From NCBI GenBank assembly GCA_030278955.1, contig JAOANR010000003.1:62138195-62202194 (forward strand): a stretch of 64,000 nucleotides of DNA, read 5' to 3'. The DNA comes from Hygrophila difformis. Taxonomy: Eukaryota > Streptophyta > Magnoliopsida > Lamiales > Acanthaceae. The position numbers and the translations under genes are program-made. Within the stretch, counting starts at the first letter, position 1. Every line of letters begins with the position of its first letter. A model generated the notes under the pieces. That model worked only from the letters and a program-made list of their open reading frames with translations. It made no database searches and was not told the DNA's origin. This document shows, piece after piece, positions 55,502 through 64,000 of this stretch.

Positions 55502-57100
55502 GCTTCAGGCGTGCAGTAGGTTCATTTGCACTCAGAATATGCCCTTCTGGGACATTTATATTGGCTGGTGCATTTGCTGCATCATTTATATATGATTTTG
55601 TGACTTTAGCAGCATCATTAAAAGCATCGGGTAATTGATTTGCAATTCCCTGCAAATGCACAATTCTTTGAACGTCAAGTTCGCATTGCCTTGTACGAGG
55701 ATCAAGGAAATCAAATGGACTTTGCCAAGATATTTCCTTTTTCAGTTGATCATTTCCTCCCCCTAATGTCGGGAATTGAGTTTCATCAAAATGACAGTCT
55801 GCAAATCTTGCAGTAAATAAATCACCCGTTTTTGGCTCAAGATATTTAATAATCGAGGGTGATTCATACCCGACATATATGCCCAACCTTCTTTGAGGTC
55901 CCATTTTTGTGCGTTGTGGTGGCGCAATCGGTACATAAACCGCACACCCAAAAATTCGCAAGTGGGATATATTGGGCTCATTTCCAAACACAATTTGTGT
56001 AGGGAGTAGCTATGATAGCTTGTCGGCCTTATTTTCACAAGTGCTGCTGCATGCAATATAGCATGTCCCCAAGCAGAAACAGGGAGTTTTGATTTCATTA
56101 ACAAGGGTCTTGCAATTAATTGCAATCGCTTAATAAATGATTCTGCCAGACCATTTTGCGTGTGCACATGAGGCACAGGATGTTCAACAGTAATTCCAAT
56201 CGACATGCAGAAATCATCAAATGCATGTGATGTATATTCTCCAGCATTATCAAGGCGTATTTTCTTTATCGGGTGATCTGGAAACTGTGCTCGCAATTTT
56301 ATAATTTGTGCAAATAATCTTGCGAATGCCAAATTGCGAGTTGACAATAAACAAACATGTGACCAGCGTGATGACACATCAATTAGTACCATAAAGTACT
56401 TGAAAGGTCCACACGGTGGATCAATAAGTCCACATATATCGCCTTGAATTCTTTCTATGAATGTAGGGGATTCAATTCCCACTTTTACTGAAGATGGTCC
56501 GGTTATCAGTTTTCCTTGTGAACAGGCTGCACAATTGAACTCATTTGGGTTCAATATCATTTGCCTTTTCAATGTATGACCATTTGAATTTTCAACAATT
56601 CGCCTCAGCATTACACTGCCAGGATGCCCAAGTCTATCGTCCCAGGTAATAAATTCACTAGTAGCTTTCAAGCCTACTGGGTTATGTATTTCTGCGGCAC
56701 ATATTTTTGTATAGTATAAGCCAGAGGAGTAACATGGCATTTTTTCATTCACAAATTTTTTGCCATTTTCAATTCGAGTTATCAAAAGATACTCGTGATC
56801 TGCCTCTTTTGAAGTTTCAATGTGATATTCATTTTTTCGAATATCATTGAAGCTCAGTAAATTTCTTCGAGCTTTGCGTGAGAACAAGGCATTTTCAATT
56901 GCCATTTTTGTCCCTTCAGGGAGAAATATAACAGCTCTACCGGAGCCTTTAATGCATTTTGCATTACCGCTTATAGTTTTTACTGCGGTCTTTTCCAATT
57001 TTAAATTGGAGAAATAGCTTTTGCTTTTCAAAATGCTATGCGTTGTTGCACTGTCAATGAGGCAGATATCATCTCCGACTTTTGAATTTCCAGCATCCAT
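55464..57100 (-). pseudogene. Copia protease and integrase
   Basis: Frame 55763-57100: the protease active site reads LIDSATTHSI (usually DSGAT/DSGCS). The pre-integrase zinc region contains LGHPG and CAACSQGK. Integrase core residues are D in IQGDICG, D in RLDNAGEYTS and E in NGLAESFIKR. A frameshift near 55960 moves the C-terminal integrase part (LRIFGCAVYVPI, GIYVGYESPSIIKYLEP) to the frame 55464-55991. Same order as intact copia Pol. Confidence 0.88.
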
Positions 57101-57369
57101 TTCTTTACAAGAATATAAGAAGGTTATTAAATATCAGTAATATAAATATTATTAATGCAAAACATATTTGTATTATACATGGATAATAAAAAGGGAAGTA
57201 CAAGTAATCATTATTTATATTAAACAGGAATTATAAATGATAAGTATAATATATATATATATATGGCTATATAATATATTATTTAGTAACAGTATCTGGC
57301 TCAACAAAATCTTCAGCTTCCAGGTGCGTGATATTATCATTTAATATATCATCATATGTGTCATCGTGG

Positions 57370-57697
57370 GCATTATGGTGTGCTTCAACACCTGGTCTTT
57401 CTTTTCATTTCGAGGCCTGATACAGTTCAGCTAAGTGTTTAGCTGTGTGGCATGTTTGAGCCATATGGCCTTTAATTCCACAACGATCACAAATTTCATC
57501 ATTTTGTTTGTGCTTTCTTGCATAATTTCTTTGTTGTGGTTTGTAAGGCCTTCTGATATCATATCTGCGATTTTGCTCAAATCGAGGCTTATTTCGATAA
57601 TTATTTTGACGAGATGATTCACCTCTGCCTCGATTGTGATACCGATTTTGGCCACGATCATCATTTTAATTTTTAAAGTGCCCACGATCACGCACAT
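57370..57697 (-). pseudogene. Copia gag C-terminus with zinc knuckle
   Basis: In minus-strand frames after the gag start, an Arg/Asn-rich stretch is followed by CDRCGIKGHMAQTC, an intact CCHC knuckle (near 57492-57451). It is out of frame with the N-terminal gag. Confidence 0.8.
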
Positions 57698-58316
57698 ATT
57701 TTGATGATTGAGCCGCGTTCACCTCAGGGAACGGTTTTGCACATGCGGGCCTAGATTCATGATTTTTCAACTGCAATAGGCTGTTTTGTTCGGCCAATAA
57801 TAAGCAGGTGATAAGATGAGAATATCTTTGAAAGCCTTGTTGATGGTATTGCTCACTCAATATTGAGCTTTTAGCATGAAACGTAGAATACATTTTTTCA
57901 AGCATTTGTTCCTCAGAAATCTTTTGCCTACATAATTCCAATTGGTCCGTAATTTTGAACACATCGGAATTATATTTCCGGACTGTTTTGAAGTCCTGAA
58001 GTCTCAGGTTTGTCAAGTCATTAAGGGCTTTTGGAAGCACCGTCTTTTTAAGATTATCATATATTTCTTTCAACTTTTCCCACAACGCCAGTGGGGATTC
58101 CACTGTCACGTACTCCATTTTAAGTGCCTCTTCGATATGATGGCACAAGAAAATCATGGCTTTTGCCTGATTTTGATGGCTAGGATTTTTTCCTTCAACA
58201 ATAGTATCTTCCAGACCCATTGAAGTAAGATGCATTTTCACATCTCGGGCCCAGGACATATAATTGTTTCCTTCAACGGTTAAGGGAGCAAATTCCTGCT
58301 TTGCAAGGTTAGCCAT
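57666..58316 (-). pseudogene. Copia gag N-terminal part (216 codons)
   Basis: Begins MANLAKQEFAPLTVEGNNYM, with W in NYMSWARDVKMHL and later LWEKLKEIYD, LRLQDFKTVRKYNSDVFKI and LLLAEQNSLLQLKNHESRP: the copia gag (UBN2-like) pattern. It forms the capsid of the particle in intact relatives. The frame ends early, before the zinc knuckle. Confidence 0.85.
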
Positions 58317-58396
58317 AATCTTATTGAAAGTTTTGGAATAAGAAATTATACCTCAAATTCTGGTAACTCGGGCAGAGTCTCCTCGTGCTGATAACG

Positions 58397-58522
58397 TATT
58401 ATATAAATTATGATAAGTATATATATATATATATATGTGGGGTAGTACGTACTATTAAGTATTATTAATGTAGAAATAGTTATAATGGACTAAACTTTTG
58501 GAGAATGAAAGGCACTGGACAC

Positions 58523-58562
<40 letters not shown>

Positions 58563-58776
58563 GAGTATTTATTTCTATTGGTATTGAATGAATGGATTAC
58601 ATGATCAGACCTCTTATTTATAGAGAGCATGAAATAAAAAAAATAAAAAAATATGGTAGGTACATAATCTAGTTATAGTCAAATTAGCTGCAATTGAAGA
58701 GCTGCAATTAGGCAGTAAAAGTTGAAAAAACTTGTGAAGATAAGGCATTCATTTAATGTAGTCACAGCTCACAATA
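58397..58776 (-). repeat. 5' LTR of the copia element (380 bp)
   Basis: Matches the core of the 3' LTR with about five or six substitutions plus length changes in the TA, GA and A runs. Confidence 0.88.
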
Positions 58777-58800
58777 TTAATCATATAATTTTTTAATATA

Positions 58801-59016
58801 CTCTTCTCTTTTTTTTGTCAATATGTGCTCAACTTCTACATTTCACGTAATTCAAGATATATTAATAACTCAAGTAAAACTTATACAAATTTGTTAACTG
58901 AATCACCCACTTGACTCTGTTTTATTTTACATAACCATGCTAAAAGCTGAATCAAAAGTTGTTAACTAAATAGTACCAATTGTGCATAATGGAATAGATA
59001 AATAAAAACAGAGGAG
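58801..59016. mobile_element. Degenerate Stowaway-like MITE (216 bp)
   Basis: TA-flanked; ends CTCTTCTCTTTTTTTTG and AAAAACAGAGGAG. Interrupts the old Stowaway right of the copia element. Confidence 0.6.
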
Positions 59017-59117
59017 TATATTTACATAATTTTTTAATAAATGTTTAAAATATTAATAATTTAAAAAGTGCATTGTATATAAAAAAATATTTCAATGGGA
59101 TCGTGGAATTGAGGGAG

Positions 59118-59911
59118 CATAAACGGATGCACATAGGAAATGATTATGGCACAGGACATAACTCAAATTTATAAAATTGTTATTTTAAACTTTGTTTTTC
59201 TTAATAATAAATATTTGGATTGACACCACCTCATCGATTCTAACTTAGTTTCTCTTCATGTTTCTTGTGTTGTCAATATTATCTTTAATTTCAATATAAC
59301 TTCCATTATATTGTGTGATATCACTATTAAAATTTTCTAGATCCAAATCTACGGATGAGTATAATGTTACACTTGGAAACCACACGAAGCATGTACTCCT
59401 ATTATTTTAATTCCTAATCTTTTTTCCTCTTTGTAAAGTTATCGTTGTAAAACAGACTTGGCTGAGACGAAAATCCAGGGGCTGTAGTAGATCAGCCGTG
59501 TACCACTTTAATTAATTAAATTAAATTAAACCTATAAAGTAAAATGTACACAGTACACTTATGAGTGCTCATCTATATATACCCAAAAAGAAAAAAAAAA
59601 AAAAAAAAAAAAAAAAAAGCAGAAAAGAAGTGCACGTCATATCCATGATTCCTTGCTGGATTTCCATTCCCTTAATTTTTTGTGTGATTGTTCTGATGAT
59701 TCCCACCACAGCATTTGCTATTACTACATCCAATTATTACATACATTAATACCTAAAACTAGCAATCACAAGATTTCTACCGCACCAGAAATTATGTCAC
59801 CTTCTAACCTAGAAGTGAATTATAACAAGAAAGGTTGTACTAGTTAATTAAATTCCAACTTATTTTGAATCTAAGCAAACTGAAGTAACAAATAACCCAA
59901 TTTGTTTAGAG
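59118..59911. other. Intergenic DNA and 3' flank of the MATE gene
   Basis: Contains a run of about 30 A (59588-59618). No other gene recognised; the right end should include the transporter's 3' UTR. Confidence 0.4.
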
Positions 59912-61405
59912 TTAGATATGATGATGGGGTGACATTGCATCCTTGTTTCCTTCATCATGATGATCATTATTATGCCCATTTTGATTTTGATTGTGACAAT
60001 GTTCTTCTTGGCAAGAAACCATATGGGCCTTGTGAGATTCCTCTTCCCAATTCACCCTCAAAACAAACACCAAAACCACCACCAAACAAGCCACCACCCC
60101 AGCCAAGAACCCCAACAACAACCCCCCTAAACCCATACCCAATTTGAACCCCAAAACCACCCCCAATGGCAAAGCCACCAGATAAAACCCGCACACATTT
60201 GCATACATCCCCACCCACGGCCGTGCCGTCCCCCTCACTATCCCGCCGCACACCGCCAACGGAAAGTTCGCCACCTCCAAAATCGCCATCACCACCATCG
60301 TTCTCCTCACCCCGCTCACTATCCCTTTATCCCGGCTGTATAGCCTCCCCCACACCCCACCCGCCCCCGCCATTGCCGAACCTCCCATGAACCCCGCCAC
60401 CACCCCTATGCTTAATGCCGTGTAGGCCGATCGGTACGCGGACTCTGGCCGGTCCGCACCGAGCTCGTTGGAGACACGGACCGATGCACACGTGGCGAGG
60501 GAGAGCATGAAAGAGTAGAGCAAGTAGTCGAAGTTGAATACGATGGCTAGGATTCCGAGGTGCTGCGACGGGTTCGGGAGGCGACCGGTCATCAGCATGA
60601 GGATCTCGAAGCACCACCATTCGAGGCACGTGGTGACGCAGCACATTCCAGATAGTTTGATCAGGCGGAGCCACTCGCCGGTGCCCTGCTCCCACCACCC
60701 GCCGTCGTTCCATCTCCCTGTCTTTCTCGTTTCGGCCACCGCCACGTATGCGGCGAGGATGATCGCGATTAATAAATCCGTGATCCAGAGCGCCGTGGCG
60801 ATCCCCGGCACGCCTTTTGCCCTAGAGAGGAATACGTTGAGGGGAATGTGGAGCAGGACCGCCGCCGTTGAGGCGAACATGATCGGAAGATTGATATTTT
60901 GTGTGCTCAAGTAGGTCTTCAAAGGGCATAAAAACGAATTCACGGCCAGGTCCGGGATGAGGCAGAGCAAGTATTGTTTGGAGACGACGGCGATGTCCAA
61001 TTGTTGTCCGAGTTGGACGAGGATTTTATCGACGTAGGCCCAGAGGATGGCGATGGGGATGGAAGATACGAGGAGCATCAAAATGGCCATGACTAGTGTC
61101 TTGTGGAGTAGCTTGAAATTGTTTGCGCCGAATGCCTGACCGCAGATTGGCTCCATGGCGGCGGAGAGGCCGTTGAGGACGGAAAATCCGGTGACGTTGG
61201 CGAAGGTGAATCCAAGAGTGGCACCGGCCAGGGGGAGCTGGCCGAGGTGGCCGAGGAAGGCGGTGGAGATGGCGTATTTGGCGAACCAAGTTAGGTTCAT
61301 GGCGGCTAAGGGGAGGGTGATGCGCCATTGCGCTTTGAGTTCGGAGAAAAGGGGAGGAGTGCTTTGGGAGAAATTTGGGGTTGGGGTTGGGGATGGTATG
61401 GGCAT
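59912..61405 (-). CDS. MATE/DTX-type efflux transporter, intronless, 497 aa
   Basis: A single open frame from ATG (61405) to stop with about 12 hydrophobic segments and family motifs. GHLGQLPLAGATLGFTFANV is followed by AMEPICGQAFGA (helices 1-2), then SVRVSNELGA in the second half and GIVRGTARPWVGMYANVCGFY. MATE proteins export organic cations, hormones or metabolites against H+ or Na+. Lack of introns and the motif wording fit the DTX48-DTX56 clade (ADS1, BIGE1-like), whose members act in endomembranes or plasma membrane; I do not pick one orthologue. The soluble C-terminal tail (HCHNQNQNGHNNDHHDEGN...SPHHHI) is unusually rich in His and Asn. The length is normal and the gene looks intact. 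Confidence 0.93.
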   Translation of the reverse strand: MPIPSPTPTPNFSQSTPPLFSELKAQWRITLPLAAMNLTWFAKYAISTAFLGHLGQLPLAGATLGFTFANVTGFSVLNGLSAAMEPICGQAFGANNFKLLHKTLVMAILMLLVSSIPIAILWAYVDKILVQLGQQLDIAVVSKQYLLCLIPDLAVNSFLCPLKTYLSTQNINLPIMFASTAAVLLHIPLNVFLSRAKGVPGIATALWITDLLIAIILAAYVAVAETRKTGRWNDGGWWEQGTGEWLRLIKLSGMCCVTTCLEWWCFEILMLMTGRLPNPSQHLGILAIVFNFDYLLYSFMLSLATCASVRVSNELGADRPESAYRSAYTALSIGVVAGFMGGSAMAGAGGVWGRLYSRDKGIVSGVRRTMVVMAILEVANFPLAVCGGIVRGTARPWVGMYANVCGFYLVALPLGVVLGFKLGMGLGGLLLGFLAGVVACLVVVLVFVLRVNWEEESHKAHMVSCQEEHCHNQNQNGHNNDHHDEGNKDAMSPHHHI

Positions 61406-61601
61406 GGTAAGTGTGGTTGGGGTTAGAAGTAGACAAGTACTTCAAGCTTCGTCTGAAATGAAATATGTGTGTGTTTGTGTTTGTGTTTGGACAAGCTAAG
61501 GAGGGCACAAGATTCTTGATGAATTGAGTAATTGGGAGACTTTGGAAAACATGAATTTATGGGATTGGGAAGTTGAGAATGCATAGCCACATACCACCAC
61601 C

Positions 61602-61611
61602 TTATAAATAA
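61602..61611 (-). promoter_or_regulatory. TATA box of the MATE gene
   Basis: Minus strand TATTTATAAG, about 197 bp upstream of the ATG at 61405. Confidence 0.55.
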
Positions 61612-62029
61612 TGTGATTTTTGAATATGTTTCCATTAAATATAAAAACATGATGTAATAGACTAATAGTGTATGAAAAAGAGGGGGGGAAAGGGTAGGCT
61701 TGAATTAGGTCCAAGCCAATCTATATGTACTTTGGGATGTCACTTGTCAGATTCTTCTGTTAACCGAAGTTCCCAAGTCCCAACCCATGAATTGAATTAC
61801 AAAATTTTAATATAATTTTAAGAAATTAATTAACTACATTTAAATTGGACTATTAATTCTAAAAGATACTAGTAATCTAGTATCATGAGTTCAACTTCTA
61901 CTCATCAATGTTATAAATGAAGTTCTTGGAGTTTGTACTGAACCTTTTTCTATAAATAAGAATTTTAGATAATGAATTACAGAATTAGGAATACTTTAAA
62001 AGGAAAATTATTGTCTTTATATAATTTTT
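61612..62029. other. Upstream region of the MATE gene
   Basis: AT-rich; no further feature recognised. Confidence 0.35.
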
Positions 62030-62175
62030 TAGCGAAGACATTGGCCAAAAAAGGGCAATGAAAGCCCTTGTCACACAACTTACAAAGTGTAAGTGAGGGA
62101 GTGGGAGGGATAATGGCTGGGTGGGGAGTTGAACCTCTAATCATAAGGTTGAGAGGCAAGGAACTTGACTATTAA
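62030..62175 (-). mobile_element. tRNA-derived SINE, family B copy 3
   Basis: Minus strand: CTCTCAACCTTATGATTAGAGG then TTCAACTCCCC, CATTATCCCTCCCACTCCC, and TTTGTAAGTTGTGTGACAAGG, parallel to copies 1 and 2. Confidence 0.5.
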
Positions 62176-62194
62176 AAAAAAAAAAAGACATTTA

Positions 62195-62360
62195 GGCTCT
62201 GTTCTGTAGGACTTATTTCCAGGACTTATTGTTTATTCTTATTAAAATCAAATCAGATCTGACCAGACCAGATCAGACCACACTAGCTATAATCAGATTA
62301 GATCAGACCAGACCAGACCAAATCTTATAAAATTCAAATCAGAACAACTTATTTCAGGCG
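62195..62360. repeat. Short repeat region with GATCAGACCAGACC words
   Basis: CAGACCAGATCAGACCA and GATCAGACCAGACCAGACC, with AGGACTTATT and AACTTATTTCAGG near the borders, suggest a degenerate MITE. No exact ends were found. Confidence 0.4.
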
Positions 62361-62764
62361 AAGATAACATTGACTTACTTACTATATAAATGTCTTGATT
62401 CATACTACAACTATTTAACATACTTTGGGTCACGCATTCTGCATACCAACTTTCACTGGCAAATTAAGTGATGGATGTATTTCTCATTTTACAAAATATT
62501 TTCCTGAATTACTAGAATATTCTCTTTTGAGCTCTTTCTCTGCTGTTGCTTTATTCTTTAAATTGTGGAAATCCTACTATTTAATTATTTGCTGCATCTT
62601 TAGAATATTTTTTTTCTATATTTTTAATTGACAAGAAAAAAACGAACGTACTTTAATGAAAAATTGAAATTGGTAGATGAAATAACTAAAGTAAATTGGA
62701 ACTTTGAATTGAGCAAAGACAAACAGACAAATGAAAGGATGATAAGAAAGCAGAGTGTGTAACC

Positions 62765-63705
62765 AACCATTCCAAACACTGTATGGTTACTATGCTGGCC
62801 AGTATGTACTGGAAGCTTTTTGAATTATTTTGAACCATTAGATCAAAATTTTTATGAAATGAATGGTTTAGATCATATAAGGTTAATTAGGTAATTTACT
62901 TTTTTTATTATTTTATTTCTCTATTTAATATTTAAAATCACCACCACCGCTTCGTATTCCGCAAAACCTTCTGCAGCTTTTTCAGTAGTTGTTTACATTT
63001 TTTATCTTTTACCAATACACATTGTTTTTCATACATTCTGTCTCCTTTATTTAGGCATTCTGTTTGCGTTCTTTATCCATTATGTCTTGCATCAATACTT
63101 ATTAATAATCAACACATTATGTTCCAAATGTTTAAACATTCTGTTTCGGTATAATAGACATTCTATTTCATTTGTTTAGACATTCTGCTATGATAAAATT
63201 GACATTCTATTTTCACATGAGTAACATTCTGTTCTACCAACAATGGCATTCTGTTTACTTTGTCTATACATTCTGTTTCATTTTTCTAGACATTCTGTTT
63301 AGTATATCTTGACATTCTATTTTCAAATATGTAACATTCTGTTTAGTATAATAGACATTCTGTTTGTATATATTCATATCTTATACTGTATTTTTATTAC
63401 ATTATGTTTAGCCTATTTTCAAATATGTAACTTTTAACTAATATTTTTTTTTTTGGCAACTTTAAATTTGGACGAAATGAATTAAAAAAGATTTATGTGA
63501 AAAGAAGAATATAATGATTAGGTAAGAAAAACATCATTAATACAATTTTATATTATTTAAGTTTAAAAGGATAATGACATATTTATCCTTACAATCAATT
63601 TGAACCATTGATTTAACTTTAAATCTAATGGCTACAAAGTCTTCCAGCATATGCTGGAGAAAAAAGGTTCCAGTATAGGAACAAGTCGTTCCAAACAAGT
63701 CATTA
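62765..63705. repeat. Probable MITE with an internal ACATTCTGTTT repeat array
   Basis: The outer parts are partly inverted: CCATTCCAAACACTG, TATGCTGGCCAGTA and CTGGAAG on the left face CTTCCAGCATATGCTGG, TTCCAGTA and CGTTCCAAACAAG on the right. Inner arms share AACCATTAGATC and GATTTAACTTTAAATCTAATGG. Between about 63050 and 63420 the word ACATTCTGTTT (with variants) occurs around 14 times, spaced about 20-35 bp. No coding. No target duplication was resolved. Confidence 0.5.
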
Positions 63706-64000
63706 TACAATAAAACCTTTTAAAAGTCTACTTTTCACCCACACTTTGGTCCTATATCTTCTAAGCTAGTAAATACTTCTATAATGTTGAGATGGGAGTG
63801 TATTATTGATAATTCATATAAGTGGGAATGTGGGACTATGAAAAAAAAAAGAAGGGAGAGTCTGGAATTAAGAAATTATTGCATAAATCATTTGCTACAA
63901 AAAGGTGGAAACAATATCTGATCTCAAACAAGGATATGCAATAATAATGATATACAATATTAATTGAATATTTGTGGTCCTGCAACATTCCTTTCAAATT
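63706..64000. other. Window end, no feature
   Basis: AT-rich; nothing recognised. Confidence 0.3.

Larger units (their letters stand above)
51558..58776 (-). mobile_element. Defective Ty1/copia retrotransposon, 7.2 kb
   Basis: The LTRs are 51558-52203 (3' LTR, carrying a MITE) and 58397-58776 (5' LTR). The target duplication TTAAT is exact (51553-51557 and 58777-58781). On the minus strand the order gag, protease, integrase, RT, RNase H defines copia. The purine tract AAGAGGGAG precedes the 3' LTR; the primer region after the 5' LTR reads CGTTATCAGCACGAG. Frameshifts, stops and a solo-LTR insertion in RT break the coding region. The LTRs begin TATTGTGAGC. Confidence 0.92.
51504..59117. mobile_element. 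Old Stowaway MITE split by a copia element
   Basis: The left piece (51504-51557: CTACTTTGTTCCATTC, TTTTGCTAGAATCTTTTAAT) and right piece (58782-58800 plus 59019-59117, ending GAATTGAGGGAG) read as one diverged family member once the insertions are removed. Confidence 0.5.

Overview
This is nuclear DNA of a flowering plant, very probably a eudicot. The evidence is intron-containing genes with GT-AG splicing, a plant ACT-repeat (ACR) gene, a DTX/MATE transporter, and a dense load of plant transposons: long-LTR and copia retrotransposons, L1 LINEs with an RNase H domain, Helitrons, and Stowaway and hAT miniature elements. An asterid would fit, but the sequence does not prove a genus. There is no bacterial-type operon, CRISPR array, rRNA, or tRNA gene that I can support.

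Only three host genes are well supported. (1) 24220-25662, minus: a small predicted plastid membrane protein. I rebuilt it as five exons whose phases all agree (603 nt, 200 codons plus stop). (2) 42920-45197, plus: an ACR8-like protein with four ACT domains (six exons, 443 aa). (3) 59912-61405, minus: an intronless MATE/DTX efflux transporter of 497 aa with a histidine-rich tail.

The rest is mostly transposons. 1-10 kb: a Tourist-like MITE (735-1143), a Helitron 3' end (2467), an array of Helitron-type 5' ends (2469-3300), a complete non-coding Helitron (4572-7040), and broken Helitron helicase sequence that is partly duplicated (7430-9463). 10.2-20.8 kb: a very young LARD-type LTR element (10239-20826). 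It has two 3832-bp LTRs with about 7 differences, the target duplication CTCTT, a Met-tRNA primer site, no gag or pol, and one small coiled-coil ORF preceded by five hairpin-bearing 66-bp repeats. It appears to sit inside an older autonomous Helitron whose 3' end may be at 22209. 21-27.3 kb: three hAT-type MITEs rich in GAGTCGAG-like words; two of them lie just upstream of the plastid gene. 28-29.2 kb: a 5'-truncated LINE. 31.9-37.6 kb: a nearly complete L1-type LINE with a single in-frame stop in ORF2. 38-41 kb and 47.9-51.8 kb: Stowaway MITEs, some nested inside each other. 51.5-59.1 kb: a nest in which an old Stowaway holds a defective copia element, which itself holds a younger Stowaway and a solo LTR. 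62.8-63.7 kb: a probable MITE filled with a degenerate ACATTCTGTTT repeat.

The three host genes show no sign of working together. The window reads as gene islands separated by layered insertions, and the nesting gives a relative order of events. The most interesting candidate for an undescribed system is the LARD-type element. It is recent, so it was probably mobilised in trans, and it keeps a coiled-coil ORF, structured leader repeats, a possible leader intron, and a GC-rich block behind telo-box repeats in each LTR.
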